Shown: positions 37,037-47,301, numbered from the stretch's first letter. The stretch is DNA of 58,285 nucleotides from Anabaena subtropica FACHB-260 (GCF_014697105.1 NZ_JACJRF010000034.1:1-58285); one strand, 5' to 3'. Numbers and translations are program-made. The notes: generated by a model not told the origin, from the sequence alone.

Positions 37037-39232
37037 ATGACAAAACGCCTGCTAGTGGTTGAATCTCCGGGTAAAGTTAAAAAGCTCAGTCAAATTTTGG
37101 GTTCAGAGTGGATTGTGCGTGCATCTTGTGGACACATTCGAGAACTCAGCGATGAAGGTGAGGATTCGTTGGGGTTCAGCATAGATGGTAGTAGTGTGCG
37201 ATGCAACTATGTACCACGTGACCAACGTTCAAAAGAAACTATCCAGCAGTTAAAGACTACAGCCAAGCAGGTGAGTGAAGTTGTGTTAGCAACTGACCCA
37301 GATAGGGAAGGAGAAACTATTGCTTGGCATCTCAAGGAAGTGCTAGGTTTGAGAGAACCGAAACGAGTCGTTTATACAGAGATTACAGCATCGGCGGTAC
37401 GGAGTGCGATCGCTAATCCTCGCAAACTTGACCTCAATTTAGTAGGGGCGGGGTTGTGTCGAGATTGTCTAGATAAATTGGTAGGGTATAAGGGTAGTCC
37501 CCTAGTTTGGGCCTTAAATAATGGGGCGAAAAGTGTGGGGAGGGTGCAAAGTTCTACACTCCACCTGATTTGTCAACGGGAACGAGAAATTCAAACCTTT
37601 GTTCCTCAAGATTATTGGAGTGTTTGGGTTGACTATCAAGAAGGGTTTCGGGCTTTTTACAAAGGTGCAGTCAACAATCGTTCAGACTCTCCAGAACAAG
37701 AACTTGAGCTTCATGATGATGCGGCGGGAAATAGCACCACTGCAACCGAGTCTACCCGCGTACTGACGGAAGCAGAAGCCAATCGCTTAGTTGGGGAAGC
37801 ACGCAATCATCCACATAAGATTGTCCAGTATGAGGGGAAAATCGTTAACCGTCAACCACCTCCACCATTTATTACCTCAACTCTCCAACAAGCGGCTGGT
37901 TCAAAGTTGAAGTTTGCACCAGACAAGACAATGGTTGTAGCCCAAAAGTTATATGAGGCTGGGTTGATTACATATATGCGGACAGATTCAGTAATGTTGA
38001 GTCCAGAGTTTTGTGAGAGTGCGCGTCAATGGCTGGAACAGAATGACCCCCAAAATGTCCCCACCCAGGTTGCTAGACATCGTAGTAGTAAAACAGCACA
38101 ACAAGCCCATGAAGCGATTCGTCCAACTGATATATTTCGACCTTCTGCCCAGTTGCGAATAGAACTGTCTACAGATGAGTTTAACTTGTATGTGATGATT
38201 TGGAAACGGGCGATCGCTTCTCAATGTCGTCCAGCCCAACTGCGGAAAACTGTGGTGATTACCCAGTCTGGACAAATTCTTTGGCAAGCGCGAGGACAAG
38301 TAGTAGAGTTTCTCGGTTATACTCGCTACTGGCCTAACCTCAGCAAAGATTCAATTCTACCAGCCTTGCAACAAGGGCAAATGCTAACTCTCGAAAATGC
38401 AGGTCATGAGAAGAAACAAACTCAACCCCCACCACGCTACAGTGAACCAAAATTAGTCCAACTCATGGAGCGTAAAGGCATTGGTCGTCCCAGTACCTAT
38501 TCTCCCACCATTGCCACCCTCAAGAAACGGGGCTATATCGAACTGACAAAAGACAACTTACACCCGACAAATTTAGGGTTAGAAGTTGACGATTTTTTAC
38601 AAAAAGCCCTACCGGATTTACTAGAGGCAGAGTTTACTGCCAAAATGGAGAATGCCCTGGATGCGATCGCTGAAGGTAAACAAGCTTGGCAGCAATACTT
38701 AACCACTTGGAATCAAAATTATTTTGCCCCAGCTTTAGCAAAAGCCAAAACTGTAGTTGTCGATTCCTCCAAGACGACGCAAATTTTTACCGCACGTCAA
38801 TATGATAAAAGCCGGACTCGTTGTCCTGACTGCAATAATTTTCTCAGCAAAATTCCTAGCACCAAGCTAAAGAAAAAATACTTTCTTAAATGCACTAGCG
38901 GTTGTGAAAATACCGTCTTATTTTGGAATGAATTTAATAAAAATTGGCAACCCCCTAGAACGAAAGATGCCAAAATTTCAGAAAAGACAGAAGATACTAT
39001 TTCTGCACCTTCTGCAACTAAGACTTCTGCAAAGTCTCCAACTAAGTTGACTAAGTACCCCTGCCCAGTTTGTAAACAGCCTTTGGAAGAGTACCACTAC
39101 AATAAAGATGGACAAAATAAAACAATGCTACGTTGTTCTTCTTCCCCATCTCGCACTGACAAAAAACATAAAGATGTCGCTTATTTCCACACAGCAAAAG
39201 GTTGGTGGAGTCCTAAGTTTGGAGAATTATAA
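37037..39232 (+). CDS. topA: Type IA DNA topoisomerase (topoisomerase I)
   Basis: Relaxes negative supercoils by passing a strand through a transient single-strand break. The Toprim domain opens with LLVVESPGKVKKL and ATDPDREGETIAWHL (acidic metal site). The catalytic tyrosine is Y313 in GLITYMRTDS. C-terminal zinc-ribbon-like modules have Cys pairs (CPDCNNFL and CPVCKQPLEEY). Length is 731 aa, shorter than the usual topA of about 850-900 aa in Nostoc relatives, so this may be a second topoisomerase I paralogue. Confidence 0.9.
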   Translation: MTKRLLVVESPGKVKKLSQILGSEWIVRASCGHIRELSDEGEDSLGFSIDGSSVRCNYVPRDQRSKETIQQLKTTAKQVSEVVLATDPDREGETIAWHLKEVLGLREPKRVVYTEITASAVRSAIANPRKLDLNLVGAGLCRDCLDKLVGYKGSPLVWALNNGAKSVGRVQSSTLHLICQREREIQTFVPQDYWSVWVDYQEGFRAFYKGAVNNRSDSPEQELELHDDAAGNSTTATESTRVLTEAEANRLVGEARNHPHKIVQYEGKIVNRQPPPPFITSTLQQAAGSKLKFAPDKTMVVAQKLYEAGLITYMRTDSVMLSPEFCESARQWLEQNDPQNVPTQVARHRSSKTAQQAHEAIRPTDIFRPSAQLRIELSTDEFNLYVMIWKRAIASQCRPAQLRKTVVITQSGQILWQARGQVVEFLGYTRYWPNLSKDSILPALQQGQMLTLENAGHEKKQTQPPPRYSEPKLVQLMERKGIGRPSTYSPTIATLKKRGYIELTKDNLHPTNLGLEVDDFLQKALPDLLEAEFTAKMENALDAIAEGKQAWQQYLTTWNQNYFAPALAKAKTVVVDSSKTTQIFTARQYDKSRTRCPDCNNFLSKIPSTKLKKKYFLKCTSGCENTVLFWNEFNKNWQPPRTKDAKISEKTEDTISAPSATKTSAKSPTKLTKYPCPVCKQPLEEYHYNKDGQNKTMLRCSSSPSRTDKKHKDVAYFHTAKGWWSPKFGEL

Positions 39233-39337
39233 ATAATTTATTTTGAATTTTGAATTGATTCATCAAACTGAGTCGGTGAAGACTTGTAGATGATTTATAA
39301 ACCACGTTAGACTAACTTGGTAGCAACAATAAATTTC

Positions 39338-39784
39338 ATGGAAAGCTCCCAAAAAGTAAATCAAGAATTAAACAGCGCAGCAGAAAACACCGAACAGCAG
39401 TTACAAGAAGATAACACAGATATTTTTAAAAAATTTAGAGGCGGATTCTTTGTAATATTGGGATACCTGTTATCTCCTTTATGTTGGTGGAATGATTTAG
39501 TATTTAATCTGCCCATTGCCTATGGTTTTGGTTATGTATGTAGTTTATTTTCGGCTAATTGGTTGATGCCTGGTTCTATCATCGGTTATTGGATATCAAA
39601 CGTAGTCGGCATCCTCATGATGCAATTTGGTTCTCAGGATATTTTTCAAAAAGAACCTAAAGAGCGTAATCTCAAAAAAGAATTATTATCTGGACTTATA
39701 TCTTCAACGGTCTATACTTTAATAATTGTTGCATTAATTCAGTGGAAAATTCTTGATGTTCCCGACTTATTTTCCAACGGTTAG
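39338..39784 (+). CDS. Small membrane protein of unknown function
   Basis: The 148-aa protein has an acidic N-terminus (MESSQKVNQELNSAAENTEQ) and three hydrophobic stretches: FFVILGYLLSPLCWW, FNLPIAYGFGYVCSLF and the C-terminal LISSTVYTLIIVALIQW. I chose ATG 39338; an in-frame TTG at 39317 would add seven residues (MVATINF). The last residues end in DVPDLFSNG. I do not recognise the family. It lies 105 bp after topA on the same strand. Confidence 0.6.
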   Translation: MESSQKVNQELNSAAENTEQQLQEDNTDIFKKFRGGFFVILGYLLSPLCWWNDLVFNLPIAYGFGYVCSLFSANWLMPGSIIGYWISNVVGILMMQFGSQDIFQKEPKERNLKKELLSGLISSTVYTLIIVALIQWKILDVPDLFSNG

Positions 39785-39876
39785 GTATGAGGAATTTTTA
39801 GTAAATAGCTAGATGTAAATAATTAGTAAGGACTTTAGTTGTTCTTTTAGGACTGAAGTCCTCACTACGAACCCAA

Positions 39877-40644
39877 TTACTTACCGTAGTAAACCCTAGC
39901 GTTACTAAATCCCATATTTCGCAGATAATTGTTCCATTGTTCTGCTTCCGTCCGTTGCACAAAAGGCCCGACGGCTACGTGTGGCCCTAGTGGTTGTCTT
40001 CTTTCCGTTACTAAACCATATCTGCTCACAGTTAGCCTAATTCGGTTGGCGATTGAAGAAACCTCTTCTGGTTTCGCGGGAATAGTTACATAATACCTGG
40101 AACGTTCACTACCAAAATTGCCCCCACCAGGATAGTTAGGGACTTCACCCGGATAGTTAGGTATTTCTTGTCCACCACCAGCAATTCTGACACCATAAAT
40201 ACCCAATGACTCTAATTCTCTAACTCGTAGTTGGGCATTTGATTGCTGATTAAATACTCCCGACTGAATTACAGAACGACCGTTGTACTGGCGGATGTAA
40301 GCACCCGGTTCAATGCGCCTGACTCGTTGCAGAGTCTGGGAATCAGTATTTTCTACATACACAAAATATCGTTGGAAGTTTTGCCCAGGTTGATATTGAT
40401 ATTGGACTGGTTGAGAAGGCTGATAATTCGGTTGATATTGATATTGGTTAAATTCTATTCCCTGTGTTGGGACGTTAGGTGGTGGCGGTAAATTCTCAAA
40501 TACAGCTTGAGTTAGCAAAACCCTATCACTATTTTTGATTTGTCCTTGGGCTGGACTAATACCAGCAACTAGTGTGAACCAACTGCCTAATAATAAGGGC
40601 ATTATAGGCAATGCAATATATTTACCCGTTATCTGAATGGACAT
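39877..40644 (-). CDS. Secreted SPOR-like repeat protein
   Basis: The 255-aa protein has an N-terminal signal (PIMPLLLGSWFTLVAGISPAQG), then a Gln/Tyr/Pro-rich linker with YQYQP units. Two SPOR-like domains follow: RYFVYVENTDSQTLQRVR, then QSGVFNQQSNAQLRVREL; and YYVTIPAKPEEVSSIANRI, then VAVGPFVQRTEAEQWNNYL. SPOR domains bind denuded glycan strands of peptidoglycan. It is probably periplasmic and linked to wall remodelling or septation. The gene is monocistronic. Confidence 0.72.
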   Translation of the reverse strand: MSIQITGKYIALPIMPLLLGSWFTLVAGISPAQGQIKNSDRVLLTQAVFENLPPPPNVPTQGIEFNQYQYQPNYQPSQPVQYQYQPGQNFQRYFVYVENTDSQTLQRVRRIEPGAYIRQYNGRSVIQSGVFNQQSNAQLRVRELESLGIYGVRIAGGGQEIPNYPGEVPNYPGGGNFGSERSRYYVTIPAKPEEVSSIANRIRLTVSRYGLVTERRQPLGPHVAVGPFVQRTEAEQWNNYLRNMGFSNARVYYGK

Positions 40645-41081
40645 AGTAGGATTTATGGACTATTGCCTTGAGGCACTAATTAGTAGCACTTTATAGTGAT
40701 AGCTTAAAGGGAGTATGCTCAGGTGGCAATGGATACATGGAAAAAATATGCAGTTGCTGTGAGCGATGAAAGATATTGTAGATAGGGGAAATTCTTTCTT
40801 CTCTATGCTAATTCTTTGTTTTTGGTTGGTTTTGTTGGTACTGAAGTGCTTTACTAATAAGGCTTTGAAGAGAGATATGCTACAATTGATCAGTTAAAAA
40901 TTTATAAAACTACGGGTAGAAAGTAAAACTGTATAAATTGGTTTAAATACCGTTCAGGAATAGCCATGATTACAGTGCGGTGCTAACTAATCTATTAGAT
41001 AAACAAGCCAAAATTATTATATAGCGTAGATTTTTAAATTTGGAATTCCGCAAAGCGGTATCTCGCGCAAAATTTAGAAAT
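40645..41081. other. Intergenic region between the SPOR-protein and mnmA genes
   Basis: These 437 bases between divergent genes hold promoters for both. I see no ORF with family features and no strong repeat. Confidence 0.4.
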
Positions 41082-42137
41082 ATGAACAAAGTTGTCGTTG
41101 GTCTTTCTGGTGGTGTTGACAGTTCTACAGCCGCCGCTATCCTCCATTATCAGGGCTATGAAGTAATTGGTTTGACCCTTTGGCTAATGAAAGGTAAGGG
41201 TCAATGTTGCTCTGAAGGTATGATCGACGCGGGTTATATTTGTGAACAGTTGGGCATTCCCCATGAAGTTGTAGATATGAGGGATGTGTTTCAATCTAAT
41301 ATTGTCGATTTTTTAGTGACTGGTTATAGTGCTGGAATCACACCGTTACCTTGCTCTCAGTGCAATAAAACGGTAAAGTTCGGCCCAATGGTACAATATG
41401 CCCGTGAAAAATTAGGATGCGATCGCATCGCTACTGGTCATTATGCCCGTATTAGCTACGATGAAGCAACTGGACGTTACCAATTATTAAGGGCTGTTGA
41501 CCGCAACAAAGACCAGTCATATTTCCTGTATGATTTGTCTCAAGATTTACTTGCGGCTTCTCTGTTTCCTCTAGGGGAAATGGAAAAAGCAGATACTCGC
41601 CGCATCGCCGCCGAACATGGGCTGAAAACCGCCGATAAGCCAGAAAGCCAAGACTTATGCTTAGTGGAAAGTAACGGTTCCATGCGAGCTTTTCTAGATA
41701 AATATATCACTCCCAAAAAAGGTGATATTGTCGATACCACAGGCAAAATTTTGGGACAACATGATGGTGTTCATCATTACACAATTGGGCAACGTAAAGG
41801 CTTGGGTATCGCGGCGGCTGAACCACTATATGTAGTTGAATTAGATGCGCTGAATAATAAGGTAGTGGTAGGCGATCGCACTAAAGCCACTCAACCAGAA
41901 TGTACAATTAACCAAGTAAACTGGGTTTCCATTGCTGAACCATCAACCCCAATTCGCGCAGCCGTGCAGATTCGCTATCGTTCCTCCCCCGAACCAGTAA
42001 CAGTAATTCCTCTGGAAAATTCCCGCGTCCGCCTAGTATTTGATGAACCACAGTTTAGCATTACACCCGGACAAGCGGCGGTGTGGTATGACGGCGACAA
42101 AGTATTAGGTGGTGGGATTATTGAACAGTTTAGTTGA
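41082..42137 (+). CDS. mnmA: tRNA-specific 2-thiouridylase MnmA
   Basis: Thiolates uridine 34 of tRNA-Lys, tRNA-Glu and tRNA-Gln. The PP-loop is GLSGGVDSS. The catalytic Cys pair is the one in PLPCSQCNK and the one in [17 protein letters not shown] and DKDQSYFLY-like [10 protein letters not shown] are typical. I use ATG 41082 ([10 protein letters not shown]); the frame can be extended 14 codons to a TTG at 41040 without family support. Length of about 351 aa is normal. A hairpin follows at 42157. Confidence 0.95.
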   Translation: MNKVVVGLSGGVDSSTAAAILHYQGYEVIGLTLWLMKGKGQCCSEGMIDAGYICEQLGIPHEVVDMRDVFQSNIVDFLVTGYSAGITPLPCSQCNKTVKFGPMVQYAREKLGCDRIATGHYARISYDEATGRYQLLRAVDRNKDQSYFLYDLSQDLLAASLFPLGEMEKADTRRIAAEHGLKTADKPESQDLCLVESNGSMRAFLDKYITPKKGDIVDTTGKILGQHDGVHHYTIGQRKGLGIAAAEPLYVVELDALNNKVVVGDRTKATQPECTINQVNWVSIAEPSTPIRAAVQIRYRSSPEPVTVIPLENSRVRLVFDEPQFSITPGQAAVWYDGDKVLGGGIIEQFS

Positions 42138-42156
42138 ACTGCTGAGAATTGATGAA

Positions 42157-42179
42157 GGGACATGATTCAGCAATGTCCC
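42157..42179. terminator. Hairpin between convergent mnmA and amine oxidase genes
   Basis: GGGACAT (42157-42163) and ATGTCCC (42173-42179) form a perfect 7-bp stem with a 9-base loop in the gap between two convergent genes. It could act for both. Confidence 0.55.
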
Positions 42180-42199
42180 AAAAACGATTGATTCTTATT

Positions 42200-44179
42200 C
42201 TATTCAGCTAAATTAATCGCCGGATTGCGGCTGAAAAAGCCTCTAGGAGAAAGCTTAAACCCAATTTTATGAACTGGCATTACAGGCCAATCTTCCGGTT
42301 TAGGCACATGAGTAATACCCATTGTGTACCACAAAACAATATCTTGAGCCGTCAAAGATTCATCATCAGCAATGTATTGAGGTAAACCCTGTCCTGCTGG
42401 CGCTTGATTGGGATAATCACCGCCTGCATATAATTCCCTTGGGTTATATTTAGTCACCCAAACATGGTGTGTGGCAAACTCTGCCTTCTGACGAATTTTT
42501 CCACCCTCCACCGGGAAAAAGACTGTGTTACCTCCTGGCATCAGCATATATGCAGGTGCAACTCCTAAACTATTCTTTTTATCTGCACTAGCAATCATCC
42601 ATTCCCGACTGTGTTTCATATCCAAATCACGCACAGCAGCTTTTTCGGTTTTAAGAGGAGTATCTTCAACTGTTATGGCATTTCCTAGAGGATTATTCTT
42701 ATCCATTGGCAAACTCTGCACATTCATTTCCATGACAGTATTAGCTTGTCCGTCTACATCCATATCTAGGCGGTAGTTAAAAAAGTGCTGGTGATTTACA
42801 CCAAAAATGTTTTTGGCTAACAACCTTCCATAGGAATTATCTTCAGCTTGGGTTTGTGCTTCTGTTCCCTTGACTAAGACAATCCCTGTTAAGTCATTCT
42901 CTACTTCTAAAGTGCCATCTTGGTGAAAAATCCAGTTGATGGCGTAATCATAATTATCAACTGCGGCAGTTATAGTCATAACTAATTGGCGATCGCGCCG
43001 CACATCGTTGCGTTGAGTATTATACTCATAATGTTTCCAAAGTATGCCGTTATCGCGTTCGTAAATACCGACAACCCCAGGCATAAGATAGGGTTCTCCC
43101 TCTTCGTTGGCAAACACGGCATCAAGTAAAACCCCATTGTTAGGGATTTCCTTGCCTAACTCCATTGTGCTTGCCAGTAAACCCAGGTTATATTCACCTA
43201 CATCAAAAGCATTTCTAAACGACCAAGTGGGATCAGGATCACCGTAAGGCACAACCATCTCCGATAGGCTGGCGCGGTATAATACGGGTCTGACGTTTTC
43301 GCCGTCGTTGTAAGTTACTTGATACAGTACCAAACCATCACGCGGGTGCATCAAATAACGAAATTTCCAACCTTGCCAGCTAATTTCATTATCCTTGATT
43401 TGGAAACTCTTCCCATTGGGTTGCAATATCTGTAAGAGTTTTGGTGATGAAAGCAATTTACCTAAAGACTCTAAATCATAGTTCCAATTTTCCTTGGAGA
43501 TAGGAACTATCCCCTGGTCGATAAAATTAGTAACTGTACCTTTGTTTAAATTAACCGTTGCTAATACACCTTCAATGGGACTGCCGTAATAATTCCAGCG
43601 ATCGCCCTGATAAAATAATAAAGTCCGACAAAGACGACTACCGCTTGCTGCTTCTTCCTCGCTCAAAATTCCCGCAGCCCAGCAACTAATTTGAACTTGG
43701 TTAAAATCTGTAATTCCCCGCTTTTGCATCGCTTCTTGCCATCGGGTATCAGATTTAACTACCTGCCTTGCTAGTTGATATTCTGAGTTAAAAATTGCAG
43801 GTTGCACATTCAGTATCTCTTGCCAGGAAGCTAGTTTTTGCTTTTTTAAGTCAAAAATAGCTTCATAGGTTTTATTTTGCGATCGCTCATATACTACCAA
43901 AAAAGCTTTGCGCTCAAATATTTTACCAGGTGTAAAATTCACAACTGCGGTTTTATCCGGTTCTGCCAAAGCAATCAAGGGAAATGCCATGTCAGATAGA
44001 GGCTTTTCCTTTTTAATCACAGCCACAGCCGTTTTAATTTCTGCTTCTGTCAATGCTGTTAGGGGATGAGAAATTACTGGCTGTTGAGCCAATACTGTTC
44101 CCATTAATCTAAGTGAGATAGCACAGCAGACTATGATAGTAATAGCTAACAAAAAAAATAGCCTTAACTGCTTAATCAT
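42200..44179 (-). CDS. Copper-containing amine oxidase
   Basis: Oxidises primary amines to aldehydes with release of ammonia and hydrogen peroxide. The 659-aa precursor has a signal peptide (LRLFFLLAITIIVCCAISL). The TPQ cofactor tyrosine is Y410 in the conserved NYDY motif. NHQHFFNYRLDMDVDG supplies two copper-binding His, and the third lies near the C-terminus (GITHVPKPEDWPVMPVHK region). FDVGEYNLG provides the catalytic Asp region. It is probably periplasmic and could supply nitrogen from amines. Confidence 0.92.
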   Translation of the reverse strand: MIKQLRLFFLLAITIIVCCAISLRLMGTVLAQQPVISHPLTALTEAEIKTAVAVIKKEKPLSDMAFPLIALAEPDKTAVVNFTPGKIFERKAFLVVYERSQNKTYEAIFDLKKQKLASWQEILNVQPAIFNSEYQLARQVVKSDTRWQEAMQKRGITDFNQVQISCWAAGILSEEEAASGSRLCRTLLFYQGDRWNYYGSPIEGVLATVNLNKGTVTNFIDQGIVPISKENWNYDLESLGKLLSSPKLLQILQPNGKSFQIKDNEISWQGWKFRYLMHPRDGLVLYQVTYNDGENVRPVLYRASLSEMVVPYGDPDPTWSFRNAFDVGEYNLGLLASTMELGKEIPNNGVLLDAVFANEEGEPYLMPGVVGIYERDNGILWKHYEYNTQRNDVRRDRQLVMTITAAVDNYDYAINWIFHQDGTLEVENDLTGIVLVKGTEAQTQAEDNSYGRLLAKNIFGVNHQHFFNYRLDMDVDGQANTVMEMNVQSLPMDKNNPLGNAITVEDTPLKTEKAAVRDLDMKHSREWMIASADKKNSLGVAPAYMLMPGGNTVFFPVEGGKIRQKAEFATHHVWVTKYNPRELYAGGDYPNQAPAGQGLPQYIADDESLTAQDIVLWYTMGITHVPKPEDWPVMPVHKIGFKLSPRGFFSRNPAINLAE

Positions 44180-44254
44180 TCTGGAAAATCTGGAAATAAA
44201 TTTATAGTTATTTATTTCCCAAAATCAGATCCAAAACCGAATTAAAGTTAAATC

Positions 44255-44287
44255 AAATCCCCAACTTCTTGAAGAAGTCGGGGATTT
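44255..44287 (-). terminator. Strong hairpin terminator downstream of ycf37
   Basis: AAATCCCC plus ACTTCTT on one side pair with AGAAGT plus GGGGATTT on the other, around a two-base loop and single-base mismatches. It begins 8 bases beyond the ycf37 stop on the minus strand, with T-rich sequence after it. Confidence 0.8.
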
Positions 44288-44294
44288 CGTTGTA

Positions 44295-44828
44295 TTACGC
44301 AGTAACTAAGCGCCGTAAAGATTCAGCACGACGTTTAGCTGTAGCATTATTGGGTGCAAACTTGAGTGCCTCTTCGTACATTTGTAAAGCCTGAGCATTC
44401 AGTTTTTTTCTCTCATAAGCATGACCCAAATTGTTCAGCGCCACGACATAATCCGGTTTAAACTTTAGCGCTTCCTTATACTGACGAATTGCTAAATCAT
44501 ATTGCTCTTGGGCAAAATAAGCATATCCCAAACCATTGTAAATAGGAGCAGTATTTTCTTCTCCTTCTTCCTCTGCTGCTTTGAGAGCCTTTTGAAACAA
44601 AGGTATTGCCTGTGTGTATACTTTTTTTTCTGAATAAATACAGGCTAACTCATAATATTCTTGAGCTGTACCCTTGTCTTTACTCAACTTGTTACGCAGT
44701 CGTGATAAAGAGCTTTCCCGCTTGCGAGTTTTAAACAGCTGGCGGAACACACTCACAACTGCGAATGCTAGTAAACCCACCAAAACAGAGAGATAAACAA
44801 CCGCTAGACTGTTGTCCATTGCCTTCAA
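44295..44828 (-). CDS. Ycf37-like TPR protein (photosystem I assembly)
   Basis: The 177-aa protein has an N-terminal membrane anchor (AVVYLSVLVGLLAFAVVSVF), a basic linker (RKRESSLSRLRNKLSK) and three TPR units (YYELACIYSEKKVYTQAIPLFQKAL and two more ending at PNNATAKRRAESLRRL). This layout matches Ycf37, a thylakoid protein that helps assemble or stabilise photosystem I trimers. An alternative start three codons later (MDNSL) gives the usual family N-terminus. Confidence 0.8.
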   Translation of the reverse strand: MKAMDNSLAVVYLSVLVGLLAFAVVSVFRQLFKTRKRESSLSRLRNKLSKDKGTAQEYYELACIYSEKKVYTQAIPLFQKALKAAEEEGEENTAPIYNGLGYAYFAQEQYDLAIRQYKEALKFKPDYVVALNNLGHAYERKKLNAQALQMYEEALKFAPNNATAKRRAESLRRLVTA

Positions 44829-44905
44829 ATCAAATTATTATAGTTGCTTCAATCTCTATTATCAGTCTTTTGGGGAGTTGGGAGTGCTGAGTGAGTAACC
44901 AATGA

Positions 44906-45730
44906 CTATTGACTATTGACTAGTTGCCAATATTTAATACGTTCTTTGAGCCAACCTTGAGCGATGTAACGGGCGATCGCTTCGTTAACTTCTCTTCTAA
45001 GTTCATCGTACTGCAATCCCTTGGGCATGACTACAGATAAGGGTACTGTTGATAATTTTGTTGGGAGTAGGCGATATTGAGGGTTTTGTTGTACCCAACT
45101 ACTCAAGACGCTACCATCGGCGGCAAAGGCGGCGATGGTATTATTTTCTAATGCGGCTTGCCCTTCCTGGTAAGAATTAATTCCCACTAACTGGGCGTTG
45201 GGGATGTAGTAACGTACTTCGGCAATGGTGCTGGAATTATTGAGGACGGCAATTTTCCGGTTTGCTAAATCACTCAGTTGCTGTACAGCAGCCTCTTTAG
45301 TAACTAAATAAGTGCCATCCATGTAATAGGGAACACTGAAACTTACCAAGCGTGAGCGTGATTCGGTTGCTGTCACCCTAGCGATCGCTATATCAACTTG
45401 ATGATTGAATACTACAGATAGGCGATCACTATTACTTACAGGTTGCAACTTTACAGCGTCTGCTTTACCCAATAAATCAGTTGCTAAACGTTGTGCTAAG
45501 TCAATTTCTAAACCTTGAAGCTTGCCGTTAGCATCTTTGAACCCCAATAAAGGCAAGTTATCTTTAACAGCTACAGTTAAATAGCCTCGTCGTTGAATTT
45601 CTGGCAGTTCTGCGGCAGATGCAACGAGTCCTGTTGCCAAAATCACCAAGCAGAAAATGCAAATAATAGTGGCGGATAATACCAGATGTAACCGATTAAT
45701 TATTTGCCATCTGTTACATCCGTTATTCAT
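44906..45730 (-). CDS. Extracellular solute-binding protein, family 3 (amino-acid type)
   Basis: The 274-aa precursor has a signal peptide (LHLVLSATIICIFCLVILATGL), then the SBP_bac_3 pattern: GYLTVAVKDNLPLLGFKDANGKLQGLEIDLAQRLA, DIAIARVTATESRSRLVSFSVPYYMDGTY, and KIAVLNNSSTIAEVR. It would bind a polar amino acid or similar molecule in the periplasm. No permease or ATPase gene adjoins it. It starts 12 bp after the L20 stop, so it may be read through from the ribosomal-protein operon. Confidence 0.88.
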   Translation of the reverse strand: MNNGCNRWQIINRLHLVLSATIICIFCLVILATGLVASAAELPEIQRRGYLTVAVKDNLPLLGFKDANGKLQGLEIDLAQRLATDLLGKADAVKLQPVSNSDRLSVVFNHQVDIAIARVTATESRSRLVSFSVPYYMDGTYLVTKEAAVQQLSDLANRKIAVLNNSSTIAEVRYYIPNAQLVGINSYQEGQAALENNTIAAFAADGSVLSSWVQQNPQYRLLPTKLSTVPLSVVMPKGLQYDELRREVNEAIARYIAQGWLKERIKYWQLVNSQ

Positions 45731-45742
45731 CCGTTACCACCC

Positions 45743-46099
45743 TTAACCTTTAGCTTGAATTGCCAACTCAGCCACTTTGCTGAAGCTAGCAGGATCGAGG
45801 ACTGCTAGTTGTGCCAACATTTTCCGGTTGAGTTGGATGTTGGCTTTTTTCAAGTTACCAATTAGCTGACTGTAGCTCAATCCATGTTGTCTAGAGGCAG
45901 CATTGATGCGGGTAATCCACAGGCGGCGGAAATCGCGCTTTTTCTTTTTGCGATCGCGGTAAGCACTGCGGAGTGCCTTCATTACTTGTTGGTTGGCGGT
46001 TCTAAACAAAGTGGAGTGAGAACCACGAAAACCTTTAGCTAGTTTGAGAATTTTATTGCGGCGTTTACGAGCAACGTTACCGCGTTTTACGCGAGTCAT
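45743..46099 (-). CDS. rplT: 50S ribosomal protein L20
   Basis: Basic 118-aa protein with the signature [25 protein letters not shown] and [21 protein letters not shown]. It binds 23S rRNA early in large-subunit assembly. It follows rpmI by 28 bp on the minus strand. No infC lies upstream in this window, unlike in many bacteria where infC-rpmI-rplT form one operon. Confidence 0.98.
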   Translation of the reverse strand: MTRVKRGNVARKRRNKILKLAKGFRGSHSTLFRTANQQVMKALRSAYRDRKKKKRDFRRLWITRINAASRQHGLSYSQLIGNLKKANIQLNRKMLAQLAVLDPASFSKVAELAIQAKG

Positions 46100-46127
46100 A
46101 TCTTAAATTCCTAAAAAACCTACAAAT

Positions 46128-46325
46128 TTACAAATAAGGCAACATCAAACGTACATTTTCTTCGTCGCGTTCGTTGACAATTGCCATCTTGGACAATTTA
46201 CGCTTTTTGCCAGTGGTCTTGTGTTCTAAAAGGTGGTTTTTGAACGCTTTGCGACGCACGATTTTGCCGCTACCTGTAGCGCGGAATCGCTTTGATGCGG
46301 CTTTGCGTGTTTTCAGTTTAGGCAT
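46128..46325 (-). CDS. rpmI: 50S ribosomal protein L35
   Basis: Basic 65-aa protein starting [21 protein letters not shown] with [18 protein letters not shown] near the end, the usual L35 sequence. It is the first gene of the rpmI-rplT pair. Confidence 0.98.
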   Translation of the reverse strand: MPKLKTRKAASKRFRATGSGKIVRRKAFKNHLLEHKTTGKKRKLSKMAIVNERDEENVRLMLPYL

Positions 46326-46497
46326 GGATTGGCTCTAATTCGACACAATCCCTCATTATATACTATTAGGTTACTCTGGCTATAGAGTTAGGCAAATTTA
46401 TCCCGCCACTTTTCTGATAAATAAAAGGTAATGAGCTGATTACCCATTACCCATCATTAAGTTTCCAGAATTAATTTGAGGTGGTTGTTGCAACTAA

Positions 46498-47301
46498 CTA
46501 GCTTCTAAAGATGGCGCTGCGAGTTTGTGGCCCAACTACACCATCTACACGTAAACCATTATTAGCTTGAAACTCGCGCACTCGGCGGACTGTCACCTCA
46601 CCATAATATCCGGTGGGTTCGACACCAAGCGCTCTCTGCACTGCTGATACTGCTGAACCGCGAGAACCAAAACTTAGTGTTACGGGGCCGCCAATCGGTT
46701 GTTGACTGCCTCTAAACAAAGCATTACGAGTTTGTGGCCCAACTACACCATCTGTGCGTAAACCATTATTAGCCTGAAACTGGCGTACACGACGAACTGT
46801 CACCGCCCCATAATATCCTGTAGGTTGAACACCAAGCGCTCTTTGCACGGCTGAAACAGCTGGGCCGCGAGAACCAAAGCTCAGTGTCACAGTACCGCCA
46901 ACGCCAGGGCCAGGGTTGATGGGACGACCACCGGATGTTCCACTAACCCATCTAGCAGCTACGTATCTGTTTCTAGACAGGCGAGTAAAACCATTGACAC
47001 TCCCCATCGTGTTGATTTGAGTCCCGTTAGGGATACAGTCTATAACTCTGGCGTTGGTGCTGGGAGAGGTACGCACATTTAGACAACTACCATTAGTGCG
47101 GACATAGGCTCCTAAGGCGGCATTAACTTGGGTCAGTGTTGTAAATAATACCATCAAGCCTGCTACAGACAACCAAGCAGAAGATTTGAATAATTTACCC
47201 CAACTAAAATTAAACTTGGGCAGTTCATATTCGAGATATTCAGCTTGACCATTTGCCTCTTTATTGGCAATGACCATAGAGGAATAAGCAATAAATTCCA
47301 T
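46498..47301 (-). CDS. SH3 and double peptidoglycan-binding domain protein
   Basis: The 267-aa protein has a hydrophobic segment at about residues 38-62 and an SH3b-like domain (GSCLNVRTSPSTNARVIDCIPNGTQI). Two near-identical PG_binding_1 domains follow, both carrying LSFGSRG-x-AVSAVQRALGV-x-PTGYYG and ANNGLR-x-DGVVGPQTR. The DNA of the two repeats is also alike, showing a recent in-gene duplication. It probably anchors to the cell wall and has no enzymatic domain. Confidence 0.85.
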   Translation of the reverse strand: MEFIAYSSMVIANKEANGQAEYLEYELPKFNFSWGKLFKSSAWLSVAGLMVLFTTLTQVNAALGAYVRTNGSCLNVRTSPSTNARVIDCIPNGTQINTMGSVNGFTRLSRNRYVAARWVSGTSGGRPINPGPGVGGTVTLSFGSRGPAVSAVQRALGVQPTGYYGAVTVRRVRQFQANNGLRTDGVVGPQTRNALFRGSQQPIGGPVTLSFGSRGSAVSAVQRALGVEPTGYYGEVTVRRVREFQANNGLRVDGVVGPQTRSAIFRS

